Of a DNA stretch of 20,775 bases, positions 7,704-16,811 are shown in pieces (positions within the stretch are counted from its first letter, which is position 1; each line of letters starts with the position of its first letter). The translations under genes were made by a program, and so were the position numbers. The notes under the pieces were generated by a model. That model searched no databases. It was not told the DNA's origin and was given only the letters and a program-made list of their open reading frames with translations. The stretch comes from Chara braunii (taxonomy: Eukaryota; Streptophyta; Charophyceae; Charales; Characeae), in NCBI GenBank assembly GCA_003427395.1, contig BFEA01000257.1, positions 363,164-383,938 on the forward strand, read 5' to 3'.

Positions 7704-8486
7704 ATGAATGCGAACCCGGTACCAAATGTTGGTGGGGCCTTAGCCCCTCGAGCACACGCCCCGGTGACTCCGCCTGATTTATACCTTTTTGACCCTGCAG
7801 ATCATCTGGCGGGAGCATGGCTAGCCACGCTGCGTGCACAACAATACGACAATGATGAGGCCAGAATCAACATCCCCGCCAGGTTGGGAGGGGATGCGCA
7901 CCATTGGTTTACTACTTACGTTTGGGTAGATCTCCCGACCTTCGAAAGGGACTTCTTAAACCAATTTGATTACATCCACCCTCAGCAGGCATTCTTCATG
8001 ATCAAAGATCAAGTCCAGGAGCCCCTCGAATCCGTCGCCGAGTACCGCACTATTTTCTATAGGTTGTTTGTTAAGCCTAAACGGGGCAAAAATGTCGGAA
8101 GAGATTTGTTTATCGATGGGCTTCGTAGTCGAACGATGAGGGTGAAACTGCAAAAGCAATTTTCCCCCATCAATCACACCATGCAACAGATCATGGACGT
8201 TGCGGAAGAAACGGAGAAGAGGTTTGTTGCGAAGGCCGAACTAGCTGCGCTCCAAAACAAGTTTGAAAACATGGCCTTCGTCTCCGGCCGCATTACTTAC
8301 CTAAGACCGATACCTGACACAACCACGAGATTGTCTGTGATGGTCGCACCTGCACCTCCCCCACCTGCACCTTCCCCAGATCCTCCCGCGAAACCAAGTG
8401 AGTCAGACGCCATATTGGAGCTAACTCGAACGCTGGTTAGCCTGATGCAAGAATGCAAGAAGGAACAACGTGAGCATAATGCGTAG
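7704..8486 (+). CDS. gag: Gag capsid-region fragment (retrotransposon gag domain)
   Basis: A 260-codon frame beginning at an ATG 145 bp after the primer-binding site. Residues about 20-190 follow the retrotransposon gag layout: LYLFDPADHLAGAWLATL near the start, a WFTTY segment, an aromatic-rich FERDFLNQFDY stretch, then LESVAEYRTIFYRLF and a helical region ending in the DVAEETEKR block. This is the part that assembles the virus-like particle. The tail (about residues 210-235) is Pro-rich and leads to a Glu/Lys-rich end. The frame ends at TAG 8484-8486, where the zinc-knuckle region continues in another frame, so a small indel has split gag. This is the longest intact piece of the element. 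Function is assigned by family resemblance and position rather than by an exact motif. Confidence 0.8.
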   Translation: MNANPVPNVGGALAPRAHAPVTPPDLYLFDPADHLAGAWLATLRAQQYDNDEARINIPARLGGDAHHWFTTYVWVDLPTFERDFLNQFDYIHPQQAFFMIKDQVQEPLESVAEYRTIFYRLFVKPKRGKNVGRDLFIDGLRSRTMRVKLQKQFSPINHTMQQIMDVAEETEKRFVAKAELAALQNKFENMAFVSGRITYLRPIPDTTTRLSVMVAPAPPPPAPSPDPPAKPSESDAILELTRTLVSLMQECKKEQREHNA

Positions 8487-9027
8487 GATAGAAGCCATGA
8501 TGAGATCGATGCGCCCTATTGTCGTCCGAGCTGTGCCCATGACTCAAGCAGCAGCCCCCGCTCAGGCTGTAAGCGGAGCAGCGGCTAATCTAGGCGTCTG
8601 TTACACGTGTCACCAGCCAGGCCAGGGCGGCCACCTAGCCCGGGACTGCCCCAACCGACCAGTGCAAGTCCGGGTAGGAGCCGCCCCTATGGCAGCAACA
8701 CCGGTAGCCAACGGACCAGGAAGAGTGAGCACAATGATTGAGGAGATAGAAGGAGGGGGGAGTGCGATAGCTACCACCGAGGAAGCGCCAGAACTTATCC
8801 CACTCGATCAATACATCTCGCAGGGCTACCCAGGGTTGGGAATGATTGGAACCATCCGCCCAGCGAACGAGCAACGAGAAATAGCAGAATGGAGACCATT
8901 CCCCGGAGAAATGGAATCGGGTGGTCCTGCCTTCGTTACGGGAGAAATTGATGTCCTAAACATCGTCCGAGCCCTGGATCATCGAATCCCCTTGCCTATC
9001 GGGCACCTGCTGTCCATATCGGAATAG
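8470..9027 (+). pseudogene. gag: Gag nucleocapsid region with zinc knuckle
   Basis: This frame overlaps the end of the capsid frame and carries its continuation after a frameshift; it has no convincing start of its own. A zinc knuckle lies at 8599-8649: CYTC, then seven residues, then H, four residues and C. The retroviral-type knuckle is CX2CX4HX4C, so this one has three extra residues (QGG) before the His. Downstream is an Ala/Pro/Glu-rich stretch typical of a gag-protease linker. The frame ends at TAG 9025-9027, closely followed by TGA at 9037, and the protease region resumes in the same frame, so those stops probably mark decay rather than a natural gag end. Nucleocapsid would bind the genomic RNA. 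Confidence 0.8.
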
Positions 9028-9039
9028 GCGAATGAATGA

Positions 9040-9917
9040 ATGTTGCAGCATTGTAAGGCAAACCGGAAACGGTTTGCCCTCACTAAGCAAGCGGCCATCA
9101 AAGGGAAAGCCCCCGTCTGCAAAGGCAAACTTGATGTCCCCAGCACCTCGGACCCGATACGGTTAGGACTCATCCGAAAAGACGATCATTTTTTGCACAT
9201 TAAGGTCATTCCGTGGAAATCCACGGAATGCGACATAGAAGTCTGGGGAAATTTGTACAATGCTATTATCGACTCAGAAGCCGCAGTCCTAGCCATTTCC
9301 TTGAAGGTCGTGGAGCGGGCAGGAAGAAGAAAGGATCTGATCTCATTGGGGGAAGGAGATCAAAGGATCTGATCTCGTTGGGGAAAGGAGATCACCTTGT
9401 CTCCGCTGACGAGGAAAAGATCAAGGTAGTAGGAAGGATGACAAATGTTGCGTTTCGACTAGGGAAAGTTCACGCGTTGGGAAATGTCGTGGTACTGGAA
9501 GTAAATACATACGATGTTCTTTTAGGATTACCATCCCTTACCGCACTAAGAGCCAATCTCGATTTCGGGAGGCGCTCAGTCGTTTTGCGGAATACGTGCG
9601 GGAAACCATACGTTATCCTGATGCCCTTAACTCTCCGGACTACTCTGCCTGCCCCCCAACCCCCCCCCCCCCTCAGACGGAAACCACTCCTTGTGATCAC
9701 CAGGAAGAAAACGGGCCAAGGAGAAACGGCACCTGAGCTGTCAAGCAACTCTTCTGACAACAAGGACGAATTAAACCCAACAATCCGGGACATGGTGCAC
9801 CAACTTATACGCTACCTTGTTCGACAGAAAACAACGAAAACATGCATCCTTACGGAAAGAAATCTCCAACGGGCGCGAGCTCTAATCTTAGGGGAACCAC
9901 TCGTGCAAATGTCCTGA
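9040..9917 (+). pseudogene. pol: Retropepsin-like aspartic protease, frameshifted
   Basis: The first part (9040-about 9361) contains NAIIDSEAAVLAIS, matching the active-site loop of retropepsins, with the catalytic Asp at 9271-9273. The usual D-S/T-G triad reads D-S-E here, which would be expected to damage activity. The second part (from about 9394 to 9917, another frame) has YDVLLGLPSLTALRANLDF, the conserved C-terminal strand and helix of Gypsy proteases. The frame change between them is fully explained by a 32-bp tandem duplication at 9330-9393. The tail after about 9640 is Pro-rich with a C-run at 9661-9672, then an acidic/Ser linker. The protease would have cut the Gag-Pol polyprotein. 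Confidence 0.8.
9330..9393 (+). repeat. 32-bp tandem duplication breaking the protease
   Basis: AAAGGATCTGATCTC begins both copies (9330-9361 and 9362-9393), which differ at about three positions. Because 32 is not a multiple of three, the insertion moves the reading frame from frame 1 to frame 3, exactly the shift seen between the two protease halves. Confidence 0.93.
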
Positions 9918-10286
9918 ATGGCTGATTCTTTGGAATCCCCTCGCACCTTATACGAAACCACCACCCCGCTTCTCTCACGATACAGCGACAAGAAAGCATT
10001 CTGAGACATTACGGGACTACTGTGTTCCCTGCTCTCTACAGGGAAAGAGGTTCGATTGCTGCGACAGGGCGCCGAAGACGGAGTTTTTGAACCCCCCGGG
10101 TGCAACAATTCTTACGGACTGAGGGTCAAGATCGTCGAGAAACCCGTAAGCTTGCAGGACATGGATGACGGCATAACACCTGAAGAACACATGGCAATCC
10201 TGGAAGAAGACGCCCGGGTGACAGTTAACATACATGGACAGCCCTACATGTGCCCCAGTACGTGTCCGACGAAACTCATCGACTAA
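9918..10286 (+). pseudogene. pol: Protease-RT linker, broken
   Basis: The protease frame continues past TGA 9915-9917 and a second TGA at about 10002 to 10286. It encodes a linker with an acidic DMDDGITPEEHMAILEED stretch. Near 10250-10286 the reading switches to frame 2, where reverse transcriptase follows. No catalytic motif is expected here. Confidence 0.6.
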
Positions 10287-11032
10287 TCGAAGATATCCTA
10301 ACCAAATATCAAGGGGCGATTAGCGTCGAGGACACGAATATCGGGTTGTCATTAGTTATTCAGCACGAAATCCAAACCGGAATGCACCCACCAATCCACT
10401 GTAAGCCATACCGATATTCCCTCGCCGAACAAAAAACAGTGTTGGAACGAATCAGGGAATTTGAAGCTAATGGTTGGATTGAGCCAGCTACTGGACCATG
10501 GTCATTCCTCGTAGTTCTAGTTCCAAAGAATAATGGGTCGATTCGCATATGCATAGATTATAGGAAGTTGAATGATATCACGATCAAGGATGTGTCCCCT
10601 CTCCCCAGGATTGATGATCTATTGGATGCGATTGGGTGTGCTCGATATTTTAGTAAGTTTGATATCCGCCATGGGTTCCATCATATCCTGGTTAAGGAGG
10701 AGGATCGACCGAAAACGGCCTTCGTATTGTTCGAAGGCACTTGGCAGTGGGTTCGTTGCCCTATGGGAATATGCAATGCGTCGGCTACCGTTCAGAGAGC
10801 GATGAACATCACCTTTCGGAACTTCGTCAACAAGACCCGACTGACCCAGGGAATGATCAACTTCTGCGTCATTGGGTATATGGACGACATCTTGGTCTAT
10901 TCTAAATCGTTTCACGGACATGCTCAGCACATTGAGTGGACGCTCGGGGCATTGCAAGATGCTAGGTTTAAGATCGCGCTGGAGAAAAGTGACCTTTTCC
11001 TTTCGGAAATCTCTTCCTGGGGTACGCGGTGA
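10250..11032 (+). pseudogene. pol: Reverse transcriptase domain
   Basis: A 260-codon frame covers most of a Gypsy reverse transcriptase. Motifs in order are VVLVPKNNGSIRICIDYRKLN (fingers; 10516 onward), PLPRIDDLLDAIG, FSKFDIRHGFHHI with the first catalytic Asp at 10661-10663, the CPMGICNASATVQ stretch that equals the usual MPFGLxNAPATFQ, and YMDDILVYS at 10877 onward, which supplies the other two catalytic Asp residues. All three catalytic acids are present. A few extra residues lie between QRAMN and the YMDD strand compared with typical elements. The frame ends at TGA 11030-11032 just as the FLGY-type thumb strand begins, and the chain continues in frame 1. The enzyme would copy genomic RNA to DNA from the tRNA primer. 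Membership in the Ty3/Gypsy RT family is certain. Confidence 0.95.
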
Positions 11033-11776
11033 TACGAGGAGGTTTGTGGCCGGATTCTAGAAAAGTCGAGGCGGTTCGAGAAGCCCTTAGGCCCACATCG
11101 TTGATCCAGGTTCGAGCCTTCCTGGGGATGGCCTCGTACTACCGAAGGTTTATCAAGGGGTTCGTGACGATTGCTCGACCTCTGACAAACCTCCTACGGA
11201 AAGACCAACCACTGAAGTAGGATGTGGAGTGCGAACATGCCTTTGTCACTTTGAAGGAGGCCCTCGCCTCCGTGCCTATTTTGATTCGGTCCAACCTTGG
11301 TAAGCAATTCATCCTCATTACGGACTAGCAGCCTGAGGCGATCTTCGCTATTTTGGCCTAAAAAGGGAAGGACGGCCGTGAACACGCCATTGAATACGCC
11401 TGTACCCGACGAAAGAAGGAACGATTCGACCCCTCAAGAAGAATGCTACGCAGTCGTTTGGGGAATTCAACACTTCCATCCGTATCTATACAGTCAGAAG
11501 TTCCTCCTCGTCACAGATCACGAGACCCTGCTGGCCCTGAAGAGACTCACTAACTATACGGGCATGATTGGGCGATAGGTTGTCCGGCTACAGGAATACG
11601 ACTTCGACATCATTCATCGGAAGACGGAAAAGCATGGGAACGTAGACGGGTTGACACGACTGCGTCGGCGAAGCAAGGTGGCCAAAGGCGAAGAGATCAC
11701 TCCATGGAAAGAGTCAGAGCCAGCCAAGGGACCCCCATACGGAGGAGTGGCCATTCTCCTCCGAACTTCCAAAAAG
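11011..11776 (+). pseudogene. pol: RT thumb/connection and RNase H, broken
   Basis: Frame 1 (about 11011-11400) has the thumb-connection signature RAFLGMASYYRRFIKGF and PLTNLL, then the RNase H first strand with the catalytic Asp at 11323-11325. Stops interrupt it: TAG 11218, TAG 11326 and TAA 11359. Near 11400 the reading moves to frame 2, where EECYAVVWGIQHFHPYL carries the catalytic Glu and FLLVTDHETLLAL the next Asp (11516-11518). After TAG 11576 comes the conserved end EYDFDIIHRKTEKHGNVDGL. RNase H would remove the RNA strand during DNA synthesis. Two of the stops stand where family members have Trp (TGG to TAG) and one where Gln is likely (CAA to TAA). The frame then runs on, through TGA 11777 and TGA 11819, into the PHD finger. 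Confidence 0.9.
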
Positions 11777-11821
11777 TGACACGTGGACACGATGGCGATG
11801 GGCGGAGAAGGCAACTTTTGA

Positions 11822-12115
11822 GGCCCCCTTTCTCCCCTCTTCACTTCTTCTCTTCTCTCCTTTCCTAACAAATTTTGTTATTTTTGTGAAGCAATATCGC
11901 GAGTCTATTCGGTTCCTATGCATCCTAGTGGCGAAGGGTATGTCGAGTGGGTAGACTGTGAACGGTGTGTCTCTCGGGCCCATGGCTCCTGTATTCAATA
12001 CAGGAACGCGGATAAAGCCTGGTTATGTCCTTTGTGTAGAACCGATAAAATCCCGACGGAGGCTCGATTCCTCGAAGCCGCGTTCGAGGGGTTGGAAAAG
12101 ACACACAAATTTTGA
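11822..12115 (+). pseudogene. pol: PHD finger inside pol, between RNase H and integrase
   Basis: Frame 2 encodes a complete C4HC3 zinc pattern spanning 11876-12037: C-x2-C (CYFC), x23, C-x2-C in EWVDCERC, x4, H-x2-C (HGSC), x11, C-x2-C in AWLCPLC. The Trp two residues before the seventh ligand and the Trp three before the third are the hallmark positions of PHD fingers; in H3K4me3 readers the latter Trp is part of the aromatic cage. The region is in the same frame as RNase H upstream (separated by TGA 11777 and TGA 11819) and as integrase downstream (after TGA 12113), so it was very probably part of the pol polyprotein. All eight ligands survive although flanking codons have decayed. I know chromodomains at the integrase C-terminus in chromoviruses, but not a PHD finger at this place as a standard feature. 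Binding to modified histone tails to steer integration is inference. Confidence 0.85.
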
Positions 12116-12956
12116 CGGGTGGAAGTATGGACAAATGTCGTTTTGATAGCCACGATGGTCGGGAACTCCCTCCGAGAATTCACCAAGGAAGATCGGAGGC
12201 GAGCTAACGAGAGGGCACGGGATTACCGATGGAACGACGAACGGTTAGAAAAACAAAAGACTGATGGTAGTGGGATTTGGATGTTGGTGCCTCATCCGTT
12301 TATGAGGTACGACTGGTTTAAGTCGGCCCACGAAGAAACCGCCGCTCACTTTGCTGTCAGGATCACGGAGGCCGCAATTGATAAAAACGAGTGGTATTGG
12401 TCCAATATCCGGGACAATGTTAAATTCATCGTCAAGAATTGTCCGGTCTGCGCGGCAGACAAGGCACCGATTCAGCCACCTAGGTCGATAGTGCCTACTG
12501 TAGTCGAGCGACCGTTCCAAAGGGTTAGCATGGACACGACAGATATTGTCGTGCCCCCTGGACCAAATAGCTGCGAATATTCAGTTCTTCTGGTATTCGT
12601 GGATCATTTCTCGAAATGGATCGAGGCCTACCCCTGCAAAACACGACAGATGGCGAAAATTGTGCGGTATGTCAACCAATTCCTCGAAATGCATTAAGAC
12701 ACCAAGGAAATCCTAACGGACCACGGGGCATAATTCCGAGGAGAAGTCTTAAGGAGCCTAGTCGTACATGGCGTCTCCATTCGCAATACAACTCCCCATA
12801 TGTCGGAATCGAAATAGACTGGTAGAGAACATGAACCGGGTGATTAAGACCGCTCTAAGGCGAAATATCGCAGCTAGGGACACGAGGCCTTGGCCGGATA
12901 TCGTAGACCATATCCTAGCTATCCACCGAGGGATACCCCATGAGTCCACGGTCTGA
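12116..12956 (+). pseudogene. pol: Integrase zinc finger and DDE core, broken
   Basis: Frame 2 from 12116 has the HHCC zinc-binding domain: His at 12329 and 12347, then CPVC at 12440-12451. The DDE core follows, with VSMDTTD (first Asp at 12533), VFVDHFSKWIEAYP, and LTDHG with the second Asp at 12719. TAA at 12695 and TAA at 12731 interrupt it; the second probably replaces the Gln of the usual GxQF motif. A frameshift then moves the chain to frame 3, where LVENMNRVIK gives the catalytic Glu at 12825. The Asp-Glu distance is about 35 codons, the expected D-x35-E spacing. TGA after PHESTV ends the piece. The enzyme would insert proviral DNA into the chromosome. All catalytic and zinc residues are present but no single frame joins them. 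Confidence 0.93.
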
Positions 12957-12961
12957 CCCCT

Positions 12962-13546
12962 TTTCAGCTACGGACCAATAGTCTGGCCTACGTAGCTCTG
13001 CCAAGCCTGAATGACGAGACGACCCTTTCGTGGCGAGCCACGAGGGCAACGGTCAAAGACAAGGCCCAACGTCACTTAGAGTTAATGGAAAAAACCCTCC
13101 CCCGGTTAACCCGAAAAAGACAGCGGATGACCAAAATGGCCCACGGATGACAGGTCCGGAGCTATGAGGCCCGAAATGGGAACGCTGGTCCTCGGCCCCA
13201 GTATAAATCAGGGGACATAGTCCAGGTAAGGAAATGTGCTCGCCAGGGCAAGTTAGCGTCACGATTCTTAGGGCGATTTCACGTAGTCGAGCTCGGTCCT
13301 AGCGGAGTGAACACGGTGCGGCTTGCGCCGGAGGTCTCGGGAAGTCGATCGGCTCAACCGGTCATTCGACACGTGCCCTATCTTCGTCCCTTACCTCCTT
13401 CCCCGTCTCTCCCCTCGTCCACGTCGTCCCTCGATTCTGAAGAGGAAGACGACGACCTCGAACTCGACTGCTCTGATTCCCCTTCCTCTCCGCCTTCGTC
13501 TCTACCTTCTCCCCCATTGCCAGGAGCTTGCTTACCGAGCACGTGA
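12962..13546 (+). pseudogene. pol: Integrase C-terminal (GPY/F-like) domain and acidic tail
   Basis: Back in frame 2, the chain runs through a basic region (TRKRQRMTKM), a TGA at 13148 (CGA likely before), and then YKSGDIVQVRK and KLASRFLGRFHVVE plus NTVRLAPE. This is the small beta-barrel that follows the integrase core in Gypsy elements and contacts DNA. After it come VPYLRPLPP and a Ser/Pro-rich tail with an acidic EEEDDDLELD cluster. I see no chromodomain after it, so the element is not evidently a chromovirus. The frame ends at TGA 13544-13546. Confidence 0.8.
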
Positions 13547-13560
13547 TTAGCGAACGTCTA

Positions 13561-14007
13561 ATGAGACCTGGAGGGTATATCTGGTCGATCCGGCAGGTGC
13601 TGCGACCTCGATTGAGTCCCGATCCACTCCGTTTCGCAGCTTTCTTCAGTACGGAGGCCATCCACGCGGCAGCGGAATTCCGGTTTGCACGGACCAGCGA
13701 TCGAACGCGGGTGTTGGTCTGGGTGTCGGTTTTTCTGCGGCTGTCTCCACCAGGTGTCAGCCACATGATAGTGATCGTCGCCTTCACTGGAGACGTTACG
13801 GCGTTGCATCTGTCCGTTCATCCAGGCGTCATCCGACAGCTCCGAGTCTGGGCGCGAGACCTCACGGATGCGTGGATCCAATTGTTAGCTCGGCCAGGCG
13901 ATCAGATCGATTCCACCAACAACATTAACCTCAGCCAGCTCAGATTCTCTCTCTCTATATCGGAGGTCATCATCCCGGAGCTTCTTCCCTTCACGCCGCC
14001 TCAATGA
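13561..14007 (+). CDS. Unrecognised ORF downstream of pol
   Basis: An ATG at 13561 opens a 148-residue frame; the same frame is open back to about 13528, where it overlaps the end of pol. The product is rich in Arg, Leu and hydrophobic strands (WVSVFLRLSPP, HMIVIVAFTGDVTALHLSV) and has no motif I know. Its stop overlaps the next frame's ATG (ATGA, 14004-14007). It could be the continued tail of pol after a frameshift, or the first half of an extra element ORF that continues in 14004-14795. A third ORF at this place is known in some plant Gypsy lineages (env-like), but I see no signal peptide or clear membrane anchor. Confidence 0.4.
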   Translation: MRPGGYIWSIRQVLRPRLSPDPLRFAAFFSTEAIHAAAEFRFARTSDRTRVLVWVSVFLRLSPPGVSHMIVIVAFTGDVTALHLSVHPGVIRQLRVWARDLTDAWIQLLARPGDQIDSTNNINLSQLRFSLSISEVIIPELLPFTPPQ

Positions 14008-14795
14008 ACCGGCACCGCCTCTCGACCTTCGGGCTTCCCTCTGATCTCCCTACCTTCTGGCAGTCCGCTACGGACGTCCCTCTCTCTTTTTGGATCAGGC
14101 GATTGGACGTGCCGATCCTTGACGCCGGCAAGTGGGTGGAGTGGTGGAACGCGTATGTCGCGCTCAGCTTTTGCCTCCTCGAAGTGATCTTCCATTGGGC
14201 GAAGCCAGCCGATAAGGACGAGGAAGACGAAGTCCCCGGTGATGACATGGAGTTGCTGATAATCTAGGCGTGGAGAACGGACACGGAAGGAGAGTTGTTG
14301 GGGATTCTGTTCGGAGAGGTGAGGGACGGCCACCTGGAGCCAATCACGAGCGAAGTTTTGGTGTTCCTGGCACAGCTCTTGGACAATCTGCCTCTAGATA
14401 TCATCTCAAGCTGTGACGAGAGGCCCGCACTAGCGACGCTCACCCGTACATTGGTACCGCATCTGTTGTGGTCCACGTGTATGGAGCTCGACCGAGACAA
14501 CTCCTACTACCCTTCCTCGGGCCACTATCTAGTCATTGACGTGACCGATCTCACCTTGTGGGATCCGATCACTCGAAGGGTGGAAGTAGAAGAAGAGGTA
14601 GACGAAGAGGAGGAAGAGAGAGAGGAGGGGAGCGAAGAAGAAGAAGAAGAAGAAGAAGAAGAAGAAAACTCGGGATCGGGATCGAGCAACCCCGATTACC
14701 ATGAGTCTGAGGAGAATGAGCTGGAAGGAAGTGAGTCGGGCGGATCGGATAGCTCCAGAAGACGGACTGAGGAGGAAGACGAAGCCGCAACTTAG
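14004..14795 (+). pseudogene. Unrecognised acidic-tailed ORF with one in-frame stop
   Basis: A single frame of 263 codons plus stop, from ATG 14004 to TAG 14793-14795, is interrupted only by TAG at 14265-14267. The N-terminal half is Trp-rich and hydrophobic (WVEWWNAYVALSFCLLEVIF). The part after the stop has helices such as EVLVFLAQLLDNLPLDII, then DVTDLTLWDP. The tail is a long Glu/Asp run (about 14583-14670, partly a GAA microsatellite) followed by Ser/Gly/Glu-rich sequence. I recognise no family. The acidic tail resembles nuclear or histone-binding proteins in composition only. It lies inside the retrotransposon, between pol and the 3' LTR, so it is more likely an element-borne accessory frame than a host gene. 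The single stop could be a recent TGG-to-TAG change. Confidence 0.5.
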
Positions 14796-15706
14796 AAGAG
14801 GCGGGAAAGGGCGGAAGGAAAGCGGCCAGTGCAAGAGTCGGACGGACCAGCCACGCGGCTACTACAAGGTGATCTGGCGCGCAATCCAGAGCCACCATAG
14901 GAGGAGCCTGGAGGAGATGGCGTCACCACCGCGGAGGGATCCAGAAGCAGACGCCATAGAAGAAGTTTTTCGCCGGCTCAATCCTCTCCACCACCGCGGC
15001 CCACCATTCGCATACGTGGAGATGCTCGGGCTTCGTCCCCAGTCGTTATCCCGCCATCCCCTTGATTACCTCACCAGCTCGCGGACCACCCTCTGTTCCC
15101 TTCTAACTGGCATCCATTCCCACCGGTCCTTCCCTCTTCCACCAACTCTACTCTACCCGCCTCATCGCCACCGTTTTCCCGCACGCCACCACTCGTCTCT
15201 CGTAACTTCCTTTCCCCTCCACATCCTTCTTTTTAGCATGGCATGGCAGGAATATAATAATATAGAGGTCTATTGCATAATCGCGGGTACCATCCCTGCG
15301 TGTGAAGAGCACGAGAATTTTCACGTCGCGATTTCCCGCACCCTCTGTACCCTCTATCCTGATTACCTCGCCTCGATCCCTCATCAAGATCATTGTTTCC
15401 CTCTCGTTCATCGCACTGTCCACTACATCCAACTCCCTGCTAGAGATCGACAACTCCAACTCTTTCTGCCACCCCTCCCGCAAGTCCATCCTCCTCCTCC
15501 CCCACCTGTCACAAGGCTACCCTTCCCCGGCAATCTCTAGGATCAAAGTTCGCGGTTCCACCTGGATGACTTCCACACTCTCATCTTACGATAAGTGGCA
15601 CGTGTCGGTTCCACGTCGATCGCTGGTGCTTTCTCACAAGATTGATGGATGCTTGGGAGAGCAAGAAGGAGCTTGGTCAAGATTCGAAACCCCTGGGCGT
15701 CACACA
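14796..15706 (+). other. CT-rich 3' internal region of the Gypsy element
   Basis: After the acidic frame the sequence becomes CT-rich. A 279-codon frame at 14701-15540 is open but out of phase with the acidic ORF and shows mostly His/Pro/Arg-rich low-complexity sequence. In the acidic ORF's own frame, Ser/Arg/Pro-rich coding-like sequence appears between stops (about 14930-15050), so the original protein may have been longer. A mostly purine stretch at 15655-15672 is the best candidate polypurine tract, although it is about 35 bp from the LTR start rather than adjacent. Confidence 0.45.
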
Positions 15707-16406
15707 TGTGACAAATTGTTTTCTGCAACCGCACGATTTTCTGCGCAAGGCTAGTTCAGGGGTTGAGTTGGGAGGGTCCGCGGGATGACATGGGTGCCCT
15801 TGATTTCTTTTTCTTGTTTTCCGAAATCCAGGCTGGGGTAATCTTGTGACGATTGGTAGCGGGTCACGCTTTAGCGAGCGTGAAAGATAATTGTTGCCAT
15901 AGCTTCTTTCTTGTTCTGCTGTGGGAAGTGGGAATTTTGGCGCGGTCATCGCGCGGGAAAATCTTTTTGAATTTTCAACTGAGGTCGAGCCCCCGTGGGC
16001 TCTCGGAATTTGAAATTCCTTTTTGCAATTGGAATTTAAATTAGGAATTTAGGCGCGTCCTAATTTTTGTTTCACGACGTTTCTTGCTTGCGCACGCTTT
16101 GCGGCGTCAGGATTTATGTTATGACTTCTTCGCACCTTAATCATTGCATGTAACCGTAACTTTTGTTTTGGCGGGCATAATTGCAATTGTAATCCCCCCA
16201 TTCTTAATATCTTTTGTGGCGTCCCTGTGCACGCGTACTTCTTCCTCTGTCCTATTGGCCTGAACGCTTGCATGACTAGATCGATGTGTGGATTGAGGCT
16301 ACGTCCCCCACGCCGGCCCCTGGCCATGCAGACATAGACACTTCCTTCCTCCTCCTTCTTTTTCCACTTAGGCACACACCCGAGTATCTCGCACAAGCAT
16401 GCATGC

Positions 16407-16414
16407 TATAAATT
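16407..16414 (+). promoter_or_regulatory. Putative LTR TATA box (3' LTR)
   Basis: TATAAATT in the same context (GCATGCATGC before, TCGCAAGC after) as the 5' LTR box at 5483. From this copy, transcription would read out into the flanking DNA at 17580 and beyond. Confidence 0.5.
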
Positions 16415-16692
16415 TCGCAAGCGTGATTAACTCGCTCTCTAAGAATTTTGGGACTTTAAGTTAGCGCGATCGAGAGGATCAGCTAACGAGCAAGATTTGG
16501 AAGGTGAGTAGAGAGTTGGGCGATCCGACGAGCTGGTGTTGGGCACGCGGGGTTGACGTGGGGCCGTGACGGACTGTGGCGCACGGGCAAACCTGGCTGG
16601 CATGTTCGGATTAAGCGGGGTGACAACTCTGTGTGGATGCGAGGCGACGGACTGGCTGCATCGAAATGTTTTGGTGATGTTCTCCTCCATTC

Positions 16693-16811
<119 letters not shown>

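Noticed and set aside
14701-15540. 279-codon frame read as a separate gene
   Set aside because: It overlaps the acidic ORF out of phase and is mostly His/Pro/Arg low complexity in CT-rich DNA. Kept only as part of the region description.
15670-15706. Minus-strand B-box-like GGTTTCGAATC as a tRNA-derived SINE (similar weak cases near 3440 and 4391)
   Set aside because: No convincing A-box at a proper distance, no tRNA fold and no 3' tail; single 11-base matches are expected by chance.
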